Source of the DNA: Bacteroidaceae bacterium
GTDB lineage: Bacteria > Bacteroidota > Bacteroidia > Bacteroidales > Bacteroidaceae
DNA: 41,469 nucleotides
Assembly (NCBI GenBank): GCA_017614895.1
Contig: JAGAAZ010000110.1
Location: 1 to 41,469, forward strand
Direction of reading: 5' to 3'
The notes below the pieces were generated by a model that was not told where the DNA came from, searched no databases, and worked only from the letters and a program-made list of their open reading frames with translations. Every line of letters starts with the position of its first letter. Position 1 is the stretch's first letter. Of this stretch, positions 7,496-15,893 are shown piece after piece. Both the position numbers and the translations under genes were made by a program.

Positions 7496-8965
7496 ATGAT
7501 AGTACAGGAACAAGGTAGCAAAGGCATTTTCCTCAGCATCGACTGGGTGACCATTCTGCTCTACGTGATTCTCATCGTGTGGGGATGGTTCAGCGTGTGC
7601 GGCGCCTGCTACGACTACAATAATCCCGACCTTTTCAGTTGGGAGACCAACTCGGGCAAGCAGATTGTCTGGGCAGGAACCTCGTTGGTGCTAGCGGCCG
7701 TGCTGATGCTCATCGAGAAGCGTTTCTACGACACTGCCGCATACGTCATTTATGGCGCGATGATGCTCCTGTTGCTCGTCACCATCTTCATTGCGCCCGA
7801 CACGAAAGGCTCCCGTTCGTGGTTGCCCATCGGCTCCACGATGAAGATACAGCCCGCCGAGTTTGCCAAATTTGCGGTGGCACTGGCACTTGCCAAATTG
7901 ATGGACACGTATGGTTTCAGCATCCGAAAGACCAAGGACATCGGCATCGCCATCGGATTGATTGTCTTCCCGATGCTGCTCATCATTGGACAGAAGGAGA
8001 CCGGCTCCGCGCTAGTTTATTTCGCCTTCTTCCTGATGCTCTATCGCGAAGGCATGACAGGCTCCCTGCTGTTCACGGGCTTTGCCTGCGTTGTCTATTT
8101 TGTGGTGGGTCTGAAATTCAGCGGAGACCACATCGCCAACATGCCTGTGTCCATTGGCGAATTCACGGTGCTCCTGCTGGCGATGATTTTCACTATCAGC
8201 ATGGTGTGGGTCTATTGCCACAACACGACTGCCGTGAAATGGATGTCCATCGGTTGCTTCGGAGGCACCCTGCTGACGATGATTTTCTCCATCTACGTCA
8301 TCCCGTTCAACGTCTGCTACGTGATGCTCGGACTCTGCATCCTCATGGCAGGTTACATCATCTGGCTCGCACTCTACACCAGGGTCGTGCGATATGCGCT
8401 CATCGCCCTGTTTGCCATCGGCTCCACCGCATTCTTCTACATCACCGACACACTCTTTGAGCATCTCGACGACCACCAGCGCATCCGCATCGAAGTGCTC
8501 CTCGGCATGAAGGAAGACCTTCGTGGAGCGGGCTACAACGTCAACCAGGCGAAGATTGCCATAGGTTCTGGCGGATTGACAGGCAAAGGATTCCTCAACG
8601 GCACCCAGACGAAGCTCCGTTATGTGCCCGAGCAGCACACCGACTTCATCTTCTGCACCGTGGGCGAGGAAGAAGGCTTCATTGGCTCCGCTGGCGTGCT
8701 CATCGTCTATCTGCTCTTCATCTGGCGACTCATCGCGGTGGCAGAACGACAGACCGACACGATGGGACGGGTCTATGGCTACTGCGTGCTCAGCATTTTC
8801 CTCTTCCACCTGTTCATCAACGTGGGCATGGTGCTCGGACTCACGCCCGTCATCGGCATCCCACTCCCGTTCTTCTCCTACGGAGGCTCTTCGCTGTGGG
8901 GATTCACCCTGCTGCTCTTCATCTTCTTGAGGATGGATGCGGAAAGAAACTTAAAACGCCAATAA
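7496..8965 (+). CDS. rodA: SEDS peptidoglycan glycosyltransferase RodA
   Basis: RodA polymerises lipid II into glycan strands with PBP2. The family blocks are visible: GSRSWLPIGSTMKIQPAEFAK near residues 104-124, the NVNQAKIAIGSGGLTGKGF segment and the C-terminal GIPLPFFSYGGSSLWG. At 489 residues it is over 100 longer than the E. coli enzyme. The extra length sits between the conserved QKETGSA segment and the IGSGG segment and carries additional hydrophobic helices; my understanding is that longer RodA proteins are usual in Bacteroidota. It starts 34 nt after mrdA and closes the operon. Confidence 0.95.
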   Translation: MIVQEQGSKGIFLSIDWVTILLYVILIVWGWFSVCGACYDYNNPDLFSWETNSGKQIVWAGTSLVLAAVLMLIEKRFYDTAAYVIYGAMMLLLLVTIFIAPDTKGSRSWLPIGSTMKIQPAEFAKFAVALALAKLMDTYGFSIRKTKDIGIAIGLIVFPMLLIIGQKETGSALVYFAFFLMLYREGMTGSLLFTGFACVVYFVVGLKFSGDHIANMPVSIGEFTVLLLAMIFTISMVWVYCHNTTAVKWMSIGCFGGTLLTMIFSIYVIPFNVCYVMLGLCILMAGYIIWLALYTRVVRYALIALFAIGSTAFFYITDTLFEHLDDHQRIRIEVLLGMKEDLRGAGYNVNQAKIAIGSGGLTGKGFLNGTQTKLRYVPEQHTDFIFCTVGEEEGFIGSAGVLIVYLLFIWRLIAVAERQTDTMGRVYGYCVLSIFLFHLFINVGMVLGLTPVIGIPLPFFSYGGSSLWGFTLLLFIFLRMDAERNLKRQ

Positions 8966-8994
8966 TGGCGTCATTTAACTAAATTCAAAACAAA

Positions 8995-11061
8995 ATGAAC
9001 ATCAAAACAAGATTCAGGAAGCCAGAATCGGTGGTGTGGACCCACTTCACACGTCGTGGTGATGCCATCTTCCTCAGTTTGAAGAGGGAAGTTCGCATCG
9101 GCGTGCTCAGCGTGGCGACATTGGCAGCCGCCTGCCCCGATTCCGCTGCGGCCATCATGGCCTTCAGTCAGCCAACTGCCCCTGTCAACGATGGGGATGA
9201 GTGGGAACTGACGCTGGATGATGCCGAGGTGGTGGGCACACTCGCCCCCCTGCCTGCCGACAAGGCGGTGCGCCTCGTGCAAGTGATTAACCGACAGGAC
9301 ATCGAGGCGTCGAGCGCCAATTCGGTGAACGACCTGCTGAAACTCGCCGCCGGCGTGGATGTGCGACAACGCGGGGGATTCGGCATCCAGACCGACATCG
9401 GTGTGAACGGCGGCACCGAGGACCAGCTCACAGTCCTGCTCAACGGCATCAACATCAGCAACCCCCACACGGGACACTTGACGGTGGATTTGCCCGTCAG
9501 CGTGGATGACATCGAACGCATCGAAGTCATCGAGGGTGGAGCCAGCCGAGTTTATGGCAGTCAGGCATTCGCCGGAGCCATCAACATCGTCACCCGCACA
9601 GAAATGGAAAACACACTTGGGGCTCACGTGCAAGCCGGTTCCTATGGCACGTTTGGAACCAATGCCCACGTATCTGCCAACACCACTCACTTCTTCAACC
9701 GCATCAGCGGAGGATATGCCCGCAGCGACGGGGGCACCTCGAACGATGACTTCAACAAAGCCAACGCTTACTGGGACGGGAATTATCGTAGCGAACACTT
9801 CGATGCCGCCCTGCAGGCTGGTCTCAGCACCATGAACTACGGTGCCAACACGTTCTACGGCACGGGGTCTGACACGCAATATGAAGAGGACCGCCGCTAT
9901 CTCATCGCCGCCAAGGCTGAATACAAAGGCGCGATCAGCATTCCCGTGCAGATCTATTGGAACCGCTCCCTCGACCACTATGTGTGGAAACGTGCCAATC
10001 CGCAAGCCTATCAGAACTTCCACCAGACCAACGTCTATGGCGCCAACCTCAACGCCCACACAACTTGGGCACTCGGAAAGTCCGCCATCGGCATCGAATT
10101 CCGCCGCGAGAACATCCTCTCCACCCGACTTGGCAAGGAAATTCCTGCATCGGAACAACACAAATACAAAGTGCCTGGTCACGATGAACATTATAAATAT
10201 AAAGACGGACGCAGCAACCTCGGCATCTATCTGGAGCACGACATCCTGCTGGAGAATCTGACCGTCTCCATCGGTATGCTCGCCAATCACAACACCTCTG
10301 TCGAAGGCGGCATGAAGCTCTACCCCGGCATCGACCTCAGCTGGTGTCCTGCCGACCGATGGCGGTTCTTCGCCTCCTTCAACCAGAGCCTCAGAACACC
10401 CACGTACACAGACATTTACTACAATGGTCCAGGACTGCAAGGCAACAAGCTGCTGAAGCCCGAGAAGAGCACCGACTGGCATCTCGGCACCTCCTACACA
10501 GGCGATTTCTATCAGCTGCAAGTGAAGGGATTCTATCGGCACGGCACCGACATGATCGACTGGGTGAAATACACTGGCGCGACATACTACGAGACCGCCA
10601 ACAGCGACATCGACAACATCGGAGCAGAAGCCGTAGCCGCCCTCAACTTCGCGCAGCATTGGGGCATCACTTCCATCCTCCATCGGCTCACCCTCAGCTA
10701 CTGCTACAACTACAAATATCACGTCCATACGGAGCCGAACGCCAACTACTCCTCGCGCATGACCTTCTTGCGTCATAAGTTGGTCGCCTCGCTCCATCAT
10801 CGCATCGTCGGCAGACTCGCAGCGCAATGGGACTTCGCCCTAAAGAACCGCTCGGGAGCCTTCGACAATGCCAAGACTGGGAAACAGCAACCGTTCGGCA
10901 CCTATGGGACGCTCGATGTCAAACTGCAGTGGACCCATCCCCGCTATACACTCTACGTGCAAGCCAACAACCTGACCAACCACAAATACTACGACTTTGC
11001 CAATGTGGAACAGCCGGGCGTATGGCTCATGGCAGGAGCCAAGTTCCATTTGAAGTTGTAG
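8995..11061 (+). CDS. TonB-dependent outer-membrane receptor, BtuB-like
   Basis: A 688-residue TonB-dependent receptor. The plug domain covers about residues 95-200, with SVNDLLKLAAGVDVRQRGG, the VLLNGINISNP turn and ERIEVIEGGASRVYGSQAF just before INIVT. The rest is a 22-strand-type barrel rich in aromatic turns, ending AGAKFHLKL. The N-terminus carries RRGDAIFLSLKREVRIGVLS, a conserved extended leader I associate with cobalamin-type (COG4206) receptors of Bacteroidales. Cobalamin or another small chelate is a plausible substrate but not provable here. No SusD-like partner or B12-transport genes lie beside it. The 29-nt gap after rodA leaves cotranscription open. GC content is clearly higher than in the flanking 11-19 kb. 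Confidence 0.9.
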   Translation: MNIKTRFRKPESVVWTHFTRRGDAIFLSLKREVRIGVLSVATLAAACPDSAAAIMAFSQPTAPVNDGDEWELTLDDAEVVGTLAPLPADKAVRLVQVINRQDIEASSANSVNDLLKLAAGVDVRQRGGFGIQTDIGVNGGTEDQLTVLLNGINISNPHTGHLTVDLPVSVDDIERIEVIEGGASRVYGSQAFAGAINIVTRTEMENTLGAHVQAGSYGTFGTNAHVSANTTHFFNRISGGYARSDGGTSNDDFNKANAYWDGNYRSEHFDAALQAGLSTMNYGANTFYGTGSDTQYEEDRRYLIAAKAEYKGAISIPVQIYWNRSLDHYVWKRANPQAYQNFHQTNVYGANLNAHTTWALGKSAIGIEFRRENILSTRLGKEIPASEQHKYKVPGHDEHYKYKDGRSNLGIYLEHDILLENLTVSIGMLANHNTSVEGGMKLYPGIDLSWCPADRWRFFASFNQSLRTPTYTDIYYNGPGLQGNKLLKPEKSTDWHLGTSYTGDFYQLQVKGFYRHGTDMIDWVKYTGATYYETANSDIDNIGAEAVAALNFAQHWGITSILHRLTLSYCYNYKYHVHTEPNANYSSRMTFLRHKLVASLHHRIVGRLAAQWDFALKNRSGAFDNAKTGKQQPFGTYGTLDVKLQWTHPRYTLYVQANNLTNHKYYDFANVEQPGVWLMAGAKFHLKL

Positions 11062-11126
11062 TGAAGTGGCGCGACTAAGGAACAGGCACAAAAAGAACCG
11101 TTTCTGTTAAAAACTGACAAAAAGTC

Positions 11127-11157
11127 ATTGTCGTATGGAAAATAATCACTAATTTTG
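11127..11157 (+). promoter_or_regulatory. Promoter of the sigma-54 activator operon
   Basis: ATTG (11127-11130) is followed after 19 bp by TAATTTTG (11150-11157), a full TAnnTTTG match. The first gene starts about 50 bp downstream. This looks like the ordinary housekeeping-sigma promoter, not a sigma-54 GG-N10-GC site. Confidence 0.6.
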
Positions 11158-11209
11158 TCACGATTTTTCTAAAAAGAAGGTTGGATGCCCAATCTAAAAG
11201 AAAATTCTT

Positions 11210-12430
11210 ATGGACGAGAAAATTATACAGCAGGTGAAGCAGCGGTATGGCATCGTTGGAAACTATGAGGGGCTGAACCGAAGCATTGATGTCGCTATTC
11301 AGGTGGCGCCGACTGAATTGTCGGTGTTGATTTATGGCGAAAGCGGCGTAGGCAAGGAAGTGCTGCCAAGGGTGATTCACGATAATTCAACACGGAAGCA
11401 CAATAAATACTTTGCTATCAACTGTGGATCTTTGCCTGAAGGAACGATTGATTCGGAATTGTTCGGACACAAAAAAGGTTCGTTCACGGGTGCTTTGGAT
11501 GACCGTGAGGGATATTTCAGTGTAGCGAACAAGGGAACATTGTTTCTAGACGAAGTGGGTGAATTACCGTTGGCAACTCAAGCAAGATTGCTACGTGTGT
11601 TGGAGACCGGTGAATACATCCGTGTAGGTGAGAGCGAGGTGAGAAAGACGGATGTGAGGATTGTGGCAGCCACGAATGTGAATATGCAAAAGGCGATTCG
11701 TGAGGGTAAGTTCAGGGAGGATTTGTATTACCGTCTGAACACAATCCCGATCAATATGCCCCCACTCAGAGAAAGAGGGAGGGATATTGAACTGCTGTTT
11801 AGAAAGTTCGCCTATGACATTTCACAGAAATATCGTATAGAGCCAGTGCGACTGACAGAAGACGCGCGTACATTATTATTAAGGTATAAGTGGCCTGGCA
11901 ACATTCGTCAGTTGCGTAACCTGGTGGAACAGATTAGCGTCATCAGTCAGGAGCGAGAAATCACATCAGAGATTCTAAGAAGTTATGGCGTAACGGACGA
12001 TTCACTGGGTGAAACAGGATTGGTGCTGCATGGTTCCAACCGCATGGAGCACACAGCAGAGACTCATAGTTACGAGAAAGAGCGCGATATGCTCTTCCAA
12101 TTGCTGTCAAGCATCGGTAAGGAAGTGAAAGACTTGAAGGAACTGGTACACAGCAACATGGAAACGATGCGTGAGCCACAACCCTACATCGTCAACGAAT
12201 CACGCTATACGCCTGCAAGCAGCATTCCTTATGAAAGTCGACATATTCAAGATGTGGAAGACATAGAAACGATAGAGGAAGCCCCTATGTCGAACAAGGA
12301 ACTGATGCGGAAGAACATCATTGAGTCTCTTCAACGTAATAATGGCAACCGAAAGAAGACGGCACAGGAACTGGACATCTCAGAGCGTACACTCTATCGG
12401 AAAATCAAGGACTACGGGCTGGAGATATGA
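11210..12430 (+). CDS. Sigma-54-dependent enhancer-binding activator
   Basis: An AAA+ transcription activator (406 residues) that remodels sigma-54 RNA polymerase. The AAA+ domain starts almost at the N-terminus: Walker A GESGVGKE at residues 43-50, the sigma-54 contact loop as GSFTGA at 90-95 (classically GAFTGA), and Walker B LFLDEV at 111-116. A Fis-type helix-turn-helix is at the C-terminus (NNGNRKKTAQELDISERTLY). There is no receiver, GAF or PAS domain, so the sensing mode is unknown. Residues about 265-365 form a linker with a helical stretch. The stop overlaps the lptE start (ATGA), so the activator leads an envelope/secretion operon. Confidence 0.93.
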   Translation: MDEKIIQQVKQRYGIVGNYEGLNRSIDVAIQVAPTELSVLIYGESGVGKEVLPRVIHDNSTRKHNKYFAINCGSLPEGTIDSELFGHKKGSFTGALDDREGYFSVANKGTLFLDEVGELPLATQARLLRVLETGEYIRVGESEVRKTDVRIVAATNVNMQKAIREGKFREDLYYRLNTIPINMPPLRERGRDIELLFRKFAYDISQKYRIEPVRLTEDARTLLLRYKWPGNIRQLRNLVEQISVISQEREITSEILRSYGVTDDSLGETGLVLHGSNRMEHTAETHSYEKERDMLFQLLSSIGKEVKDLKELVHSNMETMREPQPYIVNESRYTPASSIPYESRHIQDVEDIETIEEAPMSNKELMRKNIIESLQRNNGNRKKTAQELDISERTLYRKIKDYGLEI

Positions 12431-12936
12431 AAAGATATACAATCATATTGAGCGTGATGCTGGTGAGTGTGCTGACAGCATGTACCGTAAGCTATAAGTT
12501 CACAGGTACGAGCATTGACTACACCAAAACCAAAACCATCAGCTTAGACAAGTTCCCCATCCGTGCCAATTACGTATGGAGCCCAATGGAATCGATGTTC
12601 TATAACACTATTAGTGATGTCTATGCACAAAAAACTAAACTGAAAGTGTTGAAACGTGATGGCGACCTGCAATTGTCTGGCGAGATTGTTGAATACAGTC
12701 AAACCAACAAGAGTGTGGGTTCAGACGGATACTCCACTCAAGTACAATTGAAGATAGTTGTGAACGTGCGGTTCGTCAACACCAAGAAGCATGAGCAAGA
12801 TTTCGAACAGCGTTTCAGCGCCACCACTGAATATGACTCATCCAAGCAACTGGCCTCTGTGCAAGAAGAACTAGTGCAAGAGATGATTGATGACATCGTT
12901 GACCAGATATTCAATGCGACGGTAGCTATTTGGTAA
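12427..12936 (+). CDS. lptE: LptE-family LPS-assembly lipoprotein
   Basis: A 169-residue outer-membrane lipoprotein that would plug the LptD barrel and help place lipopolysaccharide on the surface. The signal peptide ends in the lipobox LTAC with Cys19. Then comes the LptE-like pattern YKFTGTSIDYTKTKTISLDKF followed by NRV-type helices and DGDLQLSGEI. Identification rests on this pattern and on its place between a sigma-54 activator and secG, an order I know from Bacteroidales. Translationally coupled to the preceding gene. Confidence 0.85.
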   Translation: MKRYTIILSVMLVSVLTACTVSYKFTGTSIDYTKTKTISLDKFPIRANYVWSPMESMFYNTISDVYAQKTKLKVLKRDGDLQLSGEIVEYSQTNKSVGSDGYSTQVQLKIVVNVRFVNTKKHEQDFEQRFSATTEYDSSKQLASVQEELVQEMIDDIVDQIFNATVAIW

Positions 12937-12970
12937 ACAGACAACAAGAACAATTTACGTGAATAGAATA

Positions 12971-13720
12971 ATGAACATAAGAGAACTAATAGAAGACCCT
13001 TCAAAACTCAACGCGGAAACCTTGCCGGAGTTGAAAACACTAGTAGAGAAATACCCCTTCTTCCAGGTAGTTCGTCTGCTATACATCTCCAACCTTTATA
13101 AACTGCATTCACAGGATTTTGGCGTCGAATTGAAAAAGGCAAGCTCTTTCGTTCCAGACCGCACTGCTCTCTTCACTCTAACAGAAGGTGTCAACTACAC
13201 CCTGCCGATTCACAACAATGACATCAATATTGAGACAGAAGATGAGGGCACCAGAACCATCTCGCTCATCAACCGTTTCTTAAACGAAGGCAGCATTAAA
13301 ACAGACGAGGATTATGGTCCTCACAGAGAGCAACCTTCGCTGATTGACTTGACCAAAGATTATGCCTCTTACTTGATGCAACAAGAAAATCAAGTCTCTG
13401 ACACGTCGACAATAGAAAGACAAGATGAAACGCCCAAACTGAAGGGAGCTGACCTCATCGATAACTTCATCAAAGAGACCAAAGGCAAACAGCGGGTAAA
13501 TATCCCTGACATTGATGACAATGAGTTCTCGTCACCCGAGTTTTCTGTGGAAGAAGAGGAAGTTTATACCGAAAGTATGGTCAACATTTACATAAAACAG
13601 GGTCGATATCAACAAGCTTTGGAAATATTACGTAAAATTTCTTTGAATAATCCGAAAAAAAGTTCTAACTTTGCAGCGCAAATTTATCTGCTGGAAATTC
13701 TCTTGAAACATAATCAATGA
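12971..13720 (+). CDS. TPR-like hypothetical protein upstream of secG
   Basis: A soluble, acidic protein of 249 residues with no signal peptide. I chose ATG at 12971; an in-frame GTG at 12959 would add four residues. The N-terminal part has a repeated helix pattern around LPELKTLVEKYPFFQVVRLL. The C-terminus contains a clear tetratricopeptide-like helix pair (ESMVNIYIKQGRYQQALEIL). The middle is low-complexity and acidic. In Bacteroidales a protein like this commonly lies between lptE and secG; its function is not known. Cotranscription with lptE (34-nt gap) is likely. Confidence 0.8.
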   Translation: MNIRELIEDPSKLNAETLPELKTLVEKYPFFQVVRLLYISNLYKLHSQDFGVELKKASSFVPDRTALFTLTEGVNYTLPIHNNDINIETEDEGTRTISLINRFLNEGSIKTDEDYGPHREQPSLIDLTKDYASYLMQQENQVSDTSTIERQDETPKLKGADLIDNFIKETKGKQRVNIPDIDDNEFSSPEFSVEEEEVYTESMVNIYIKQGRYQQALEILRKISLNNPKKSSNFAAQIYLLEILLKHNQ

Positions 13721-13781
13721 TCTTCAGCCGTAAAATTGGGCAAAAAGAAACCAGTAAATTAACAAAAAACAAACAAATAAA

Positions 13782-14111
13782 ATGTATCCATTAATTATTG
13801 TACTTGTCATTCTCGCATCTATCTTGATGGTGGGAATTGTTCTTATTCAAGAATCCAAGGGCGGTGGTCTCGCATCCAGCTTCGCTTCTTCAAACCAAAT
13901 TATGGGTGTTCGTAAGACAACAGACTTCCTTGAGAAAGCTACATGGGGTTTAGCTATTGCAATGGTTGTGCTTAGCGTCGTTTCTGCAGCTTTCATCACA
14001 AAGGCAACAGTGGAAGAAGCTCCAATTAACATCGCTGCTCCTGCTCAGTCAACCGATGCAGAAAATGTACCTACATTCCCTGCAACAGGCACACAAACTC
14101 CTGCTGAATAA
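13782..14111 (+). CDS. secG: Preprotein translocase subunit SecG
   Basis: SecG stimulates SecYEG-driven export. Two transmembrane helices are visible (about residues 3-21 and 52-72) joined by the conserved cytoplasmic loop ESKGGGLASSFASSNQIMG. The SecG core takes about 75 residues; the remaining tail is Ala/Thr/Pro-rich with no evident domain. It is the last gene of the sigma-54 activator/lptE operon and is followed by a strong terminator. Confidence 0.95.
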   Translation: MYPLIIVLVILASILMVGIVLIQESKGGGLASSFASSNQIMGVRKTTDFLEKATWGLAIAMVVLSVVSAAFITKATVEEAPINIAAPAQSTDAENVPTFPATGTQTPAE

Positions 14112-14139
14112 AGAATAGGAAAAAAGAGAAATAATTTGG

Positions 14140-14167
14140 GCTGCATGGTATTCATGCAGCTCTTTTT
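14140..14167 (+). terminator. Rho-independent terminator after secG
   Basis: The stem GCTGCATG (14140-14147) pairs perfectly with CATGCAGC (14153-14160) around a 5-nt loop and is followed directly by TCTTTTTT. Confidence 0.92.
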
Positions 14168-14228
14168 TATGCATAAAACACGAGGAAAAAGGAAAAAACG
14201 GACATTTTTATAAAAAAATATCACCAAA

Positions 14229-14262
14229 TTTGCAAAAGTTTCAAAAAATTGCTCTATCTTTG
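14229..14262 (+). promoter_or_regulatory. Promoter immediately upstream of the HU/SPOR gene
   Basis: TTTG (14229-14232), 22 bp, then TATCTTTG (14255-14262), a full TAnnTTTG match. The ATG at 14267 is only 4 bp after the element, so transcription should start at or within a few bases of the start codon. Confidence 0.65.
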
Positions 14263-14266
14263 TAAC

Positions 14267-15325
14267 ATGATTTCTTTAGCGAGACATATTGAATTGTTGT
14301 TGCTCGAACACGATTGCGTGATTGTGCCAGGGCTTGGTGGATTCATTGCCAACCATGCTGATGCACGATATACAGATGGTGAAGAGCATCTCTTTATGCC
14401 ACCTTATCGTACAATAGGGTTCAATCAGCAGCTGCAAGTCAACGATGGTCTGCTTGTGCAGTCGTACATGACAGCTTACGATACCTCCTACCCTTCTGCC
14501 AATTTACAGATGGGAAAAGACTTGGATAAGATGATGCACGAACTGGAGATGAAGGGCGAATATGAGCTGGAAAACATTGGCATCCTCAAGAAAGGTCTCA
14601 ACCAAAACATTTCCTTCATTGCCCCAGAGACGGGAGCGCTCACTCCATCTCTCTACGGGCTCTACTCATACGAGATGAAGTCGCTGCAGCATGTCATCAA
14701 AGAGAAAGAAATCCAGCGCACCTTGCAAACGGTTGCGTCCATGCACATTGCCCAGAAAGAAGATACACAAGAGCAAACTGCCGTCACCCCACAGAAGGAT
14801 GTAATCATCCATTTCAACCGCCGCTGGCTCGACTTCGGCATCTCTGCCGCTGCTGCTGTACTCTTGTTCTTCTGCTTCTCCTATTTGGCGATGAAGGGTG
14901 TGGACAACAGCTCCGACACAGTGGTTGCAGCATTCCCCACAATCGAAAAGGTGACCACCAAGGCTACCCCCACTACAGCAAAACCTGTTGTAAAGAAAAC
15001 CGAAGCGTCCAAGCCTACTGCTACTCAGAATGAGCCTATTCAAATAAAGCCTGCACAACCAAAGGACGAAATGACGGTTCCTACGAAAGCAGACGATGCC
15101 AAGTTCACCATTGTTCTCGCCACTTATGTGAGTCAAGACAATGCAGAACGCTACATCAAGACTCTCGCCAAGGACGGCTTTGACCAAGCACGTTATGTAA
15201 AGAATGGAAAAGTGAGCCGCATCCTCTACTCCAACTACGCTGATGAAGCTCTCGCACAGCAAGCCCTGATGTCACTTCGTAAGCAAAGTTCCGAATTTTC
15301 CGAGGCGTGGATACTCGAGTTATAA
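14267..15325 (+). CDS. HU-CCDC81-type and SPOR domain membrane protein
   Basis: A 352-residue envelope protein. Residues 1-125 match the paired bacterial HU-CCDC81 domains of Bacteroidota (MISLARHIELLLLEHDCVIV, VPGLGGFIANH, then YELENIGILKKG); these are HU-fold relatives. A single transmembrane helix lies at about 186-206 (FGISAAAAVLLFFCFSYLAM), then a Thr/Lys/Pro-rich periplasmic linker. The C-terminal 75 residues form a SPOR domain (FTIVLATYVSQDNAERYI ... ILYSNYADEALAQQAL) that should bind denuded glycan at the division site. A role linking cytoplasm and septal wall is inference. The ATG at 14267 was chosen over 14249 because the promoter's -7 element covers the latter. Confidence 0.88.
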   Translation: MISLARHIELLLLEHDCVIVPGLGGFIANHADARYTDGEEHLFMPPYRTIGFNQQLQVNDGLLVQSYMTAYDTSYPSANLQMGKDLDKMMHELEMKGEYELENIGILKKGLNQNISFIAPETGALTPSLYGLYSYEMKSLQHVIKEKEIQRTLQTVASMHIAQKEDTQEQTAVTPQKDVIIHFNRRWLDFGISAAAAVLLFFCFSYLAMKGVDNSSDTVVAAFPTIEKVTTKATPTTAKPVVKKTEASKPTATQNEPIQIKPAQPKDEMTVPTKADDAKFTIVLATYVSQDNAERYIKTLAKDGFDQARYVKNGKVSRILYSNYADEALAQQALMSLRKQSSEFSEAWILEL

Positions 15326-15362
15326 ACACTCAACTTAAGACAAAAAACTAAAAGAAGACGGC

Positions 15363-15893
15363 ATGAAAAGAGTCAGATGTCCCAAATGTGATCAATACAT
15401 CGTCTTCGACGAAACACAATATACCGATGGCCAATCTTTAGTCTTTGTGTGCCAACATTGTAAGAAAGAATTCGGCATCCGCATCGGTAAATCTAAACTC
15501 GCCAACCGCCATGAAGAGAAGACCCTCGACGAACACGCTTACAGCGAAGACTATGGCAGCATCGTAGTGGTAGAAAATCGTTTCGCTTACAAGCAGGTCA
15601 TTCCTCTGGATTTGGGAGAAAACGAGTTTGGCAGATATGTGAAGGGCACCAACATCAACAAGCCCATCGACACTCGTGACCCCAGCATTGACACATTCCA
15701 TTGTGTCATCACGGTGAAAAAAAATAAACAAGGGGAATTGCAGTATATCCTGCGTGACGCTCCCAGTGATACAGGCACGTTCTATATGAACGACATCTTG
15801 CGTGATGTTGACCGCATTAACCTTGAGGACGGTGCCATCATCACTATCGGAGCCACCACTTTGATATTGCGTGCTGCCCAAAATGACTCATAG
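15363..15893 (+). CDS. Zinc-ribbon FHA domain protein
   Basis: A 176-residue cytoplasmic protein. A zinc ribbon is formed by C6/C9 and C30/C33 (CPKC and CQHC). An FHA domain, which binds phosphothreonine peptides, covers about residues 65-170: the family's loops are seen as GRYVKGTNINKP, then DPSIDTFHCVITV in place of the usual S-x-x-H, then a C-terminal LEDGAIITIGATTLIL. The residue that normally contacts phosphate varies here (DTFHC), so binding is not assured. It lies 37 nt after the HU/SPOR gene, and its stop overlaps the next gene's likely start, so the cluster is probably cotranscribed. Confidence 0.85.
   Translation: MKRVRCPKCDQYIVFDETQYTDGQSLVFVCQHCKKEFGIRIGKSKLANRHEEKTLDEHAYSEDYGSIVVVENRFAYKQVIPLDLGENEFGRYVKGTNINKPIDTRDPSIDTFHCVITVKKNKQGELQYILRDAPSDTGTFYMNDILRDVDRINLEDGAIITIGATTLILRAAQNDS

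Noticed and set aside
6115-7554. Open frame of 479 residues on the minus strand opposite mrdA
   Set aside because: Shadow of the PBP2 coding sequence; its protein is a His/Arg/Val-rich mixture without domains.
8971-10827. Long open frame (618 residues) on the minus strand opposite the TonB-dependent receptor
   Set aside because: It lies wholly antisense to a well-supported receptor in a GC-rich, biased-codon region where antisense frames lack stops. It has no family similarity, promoter or signal.
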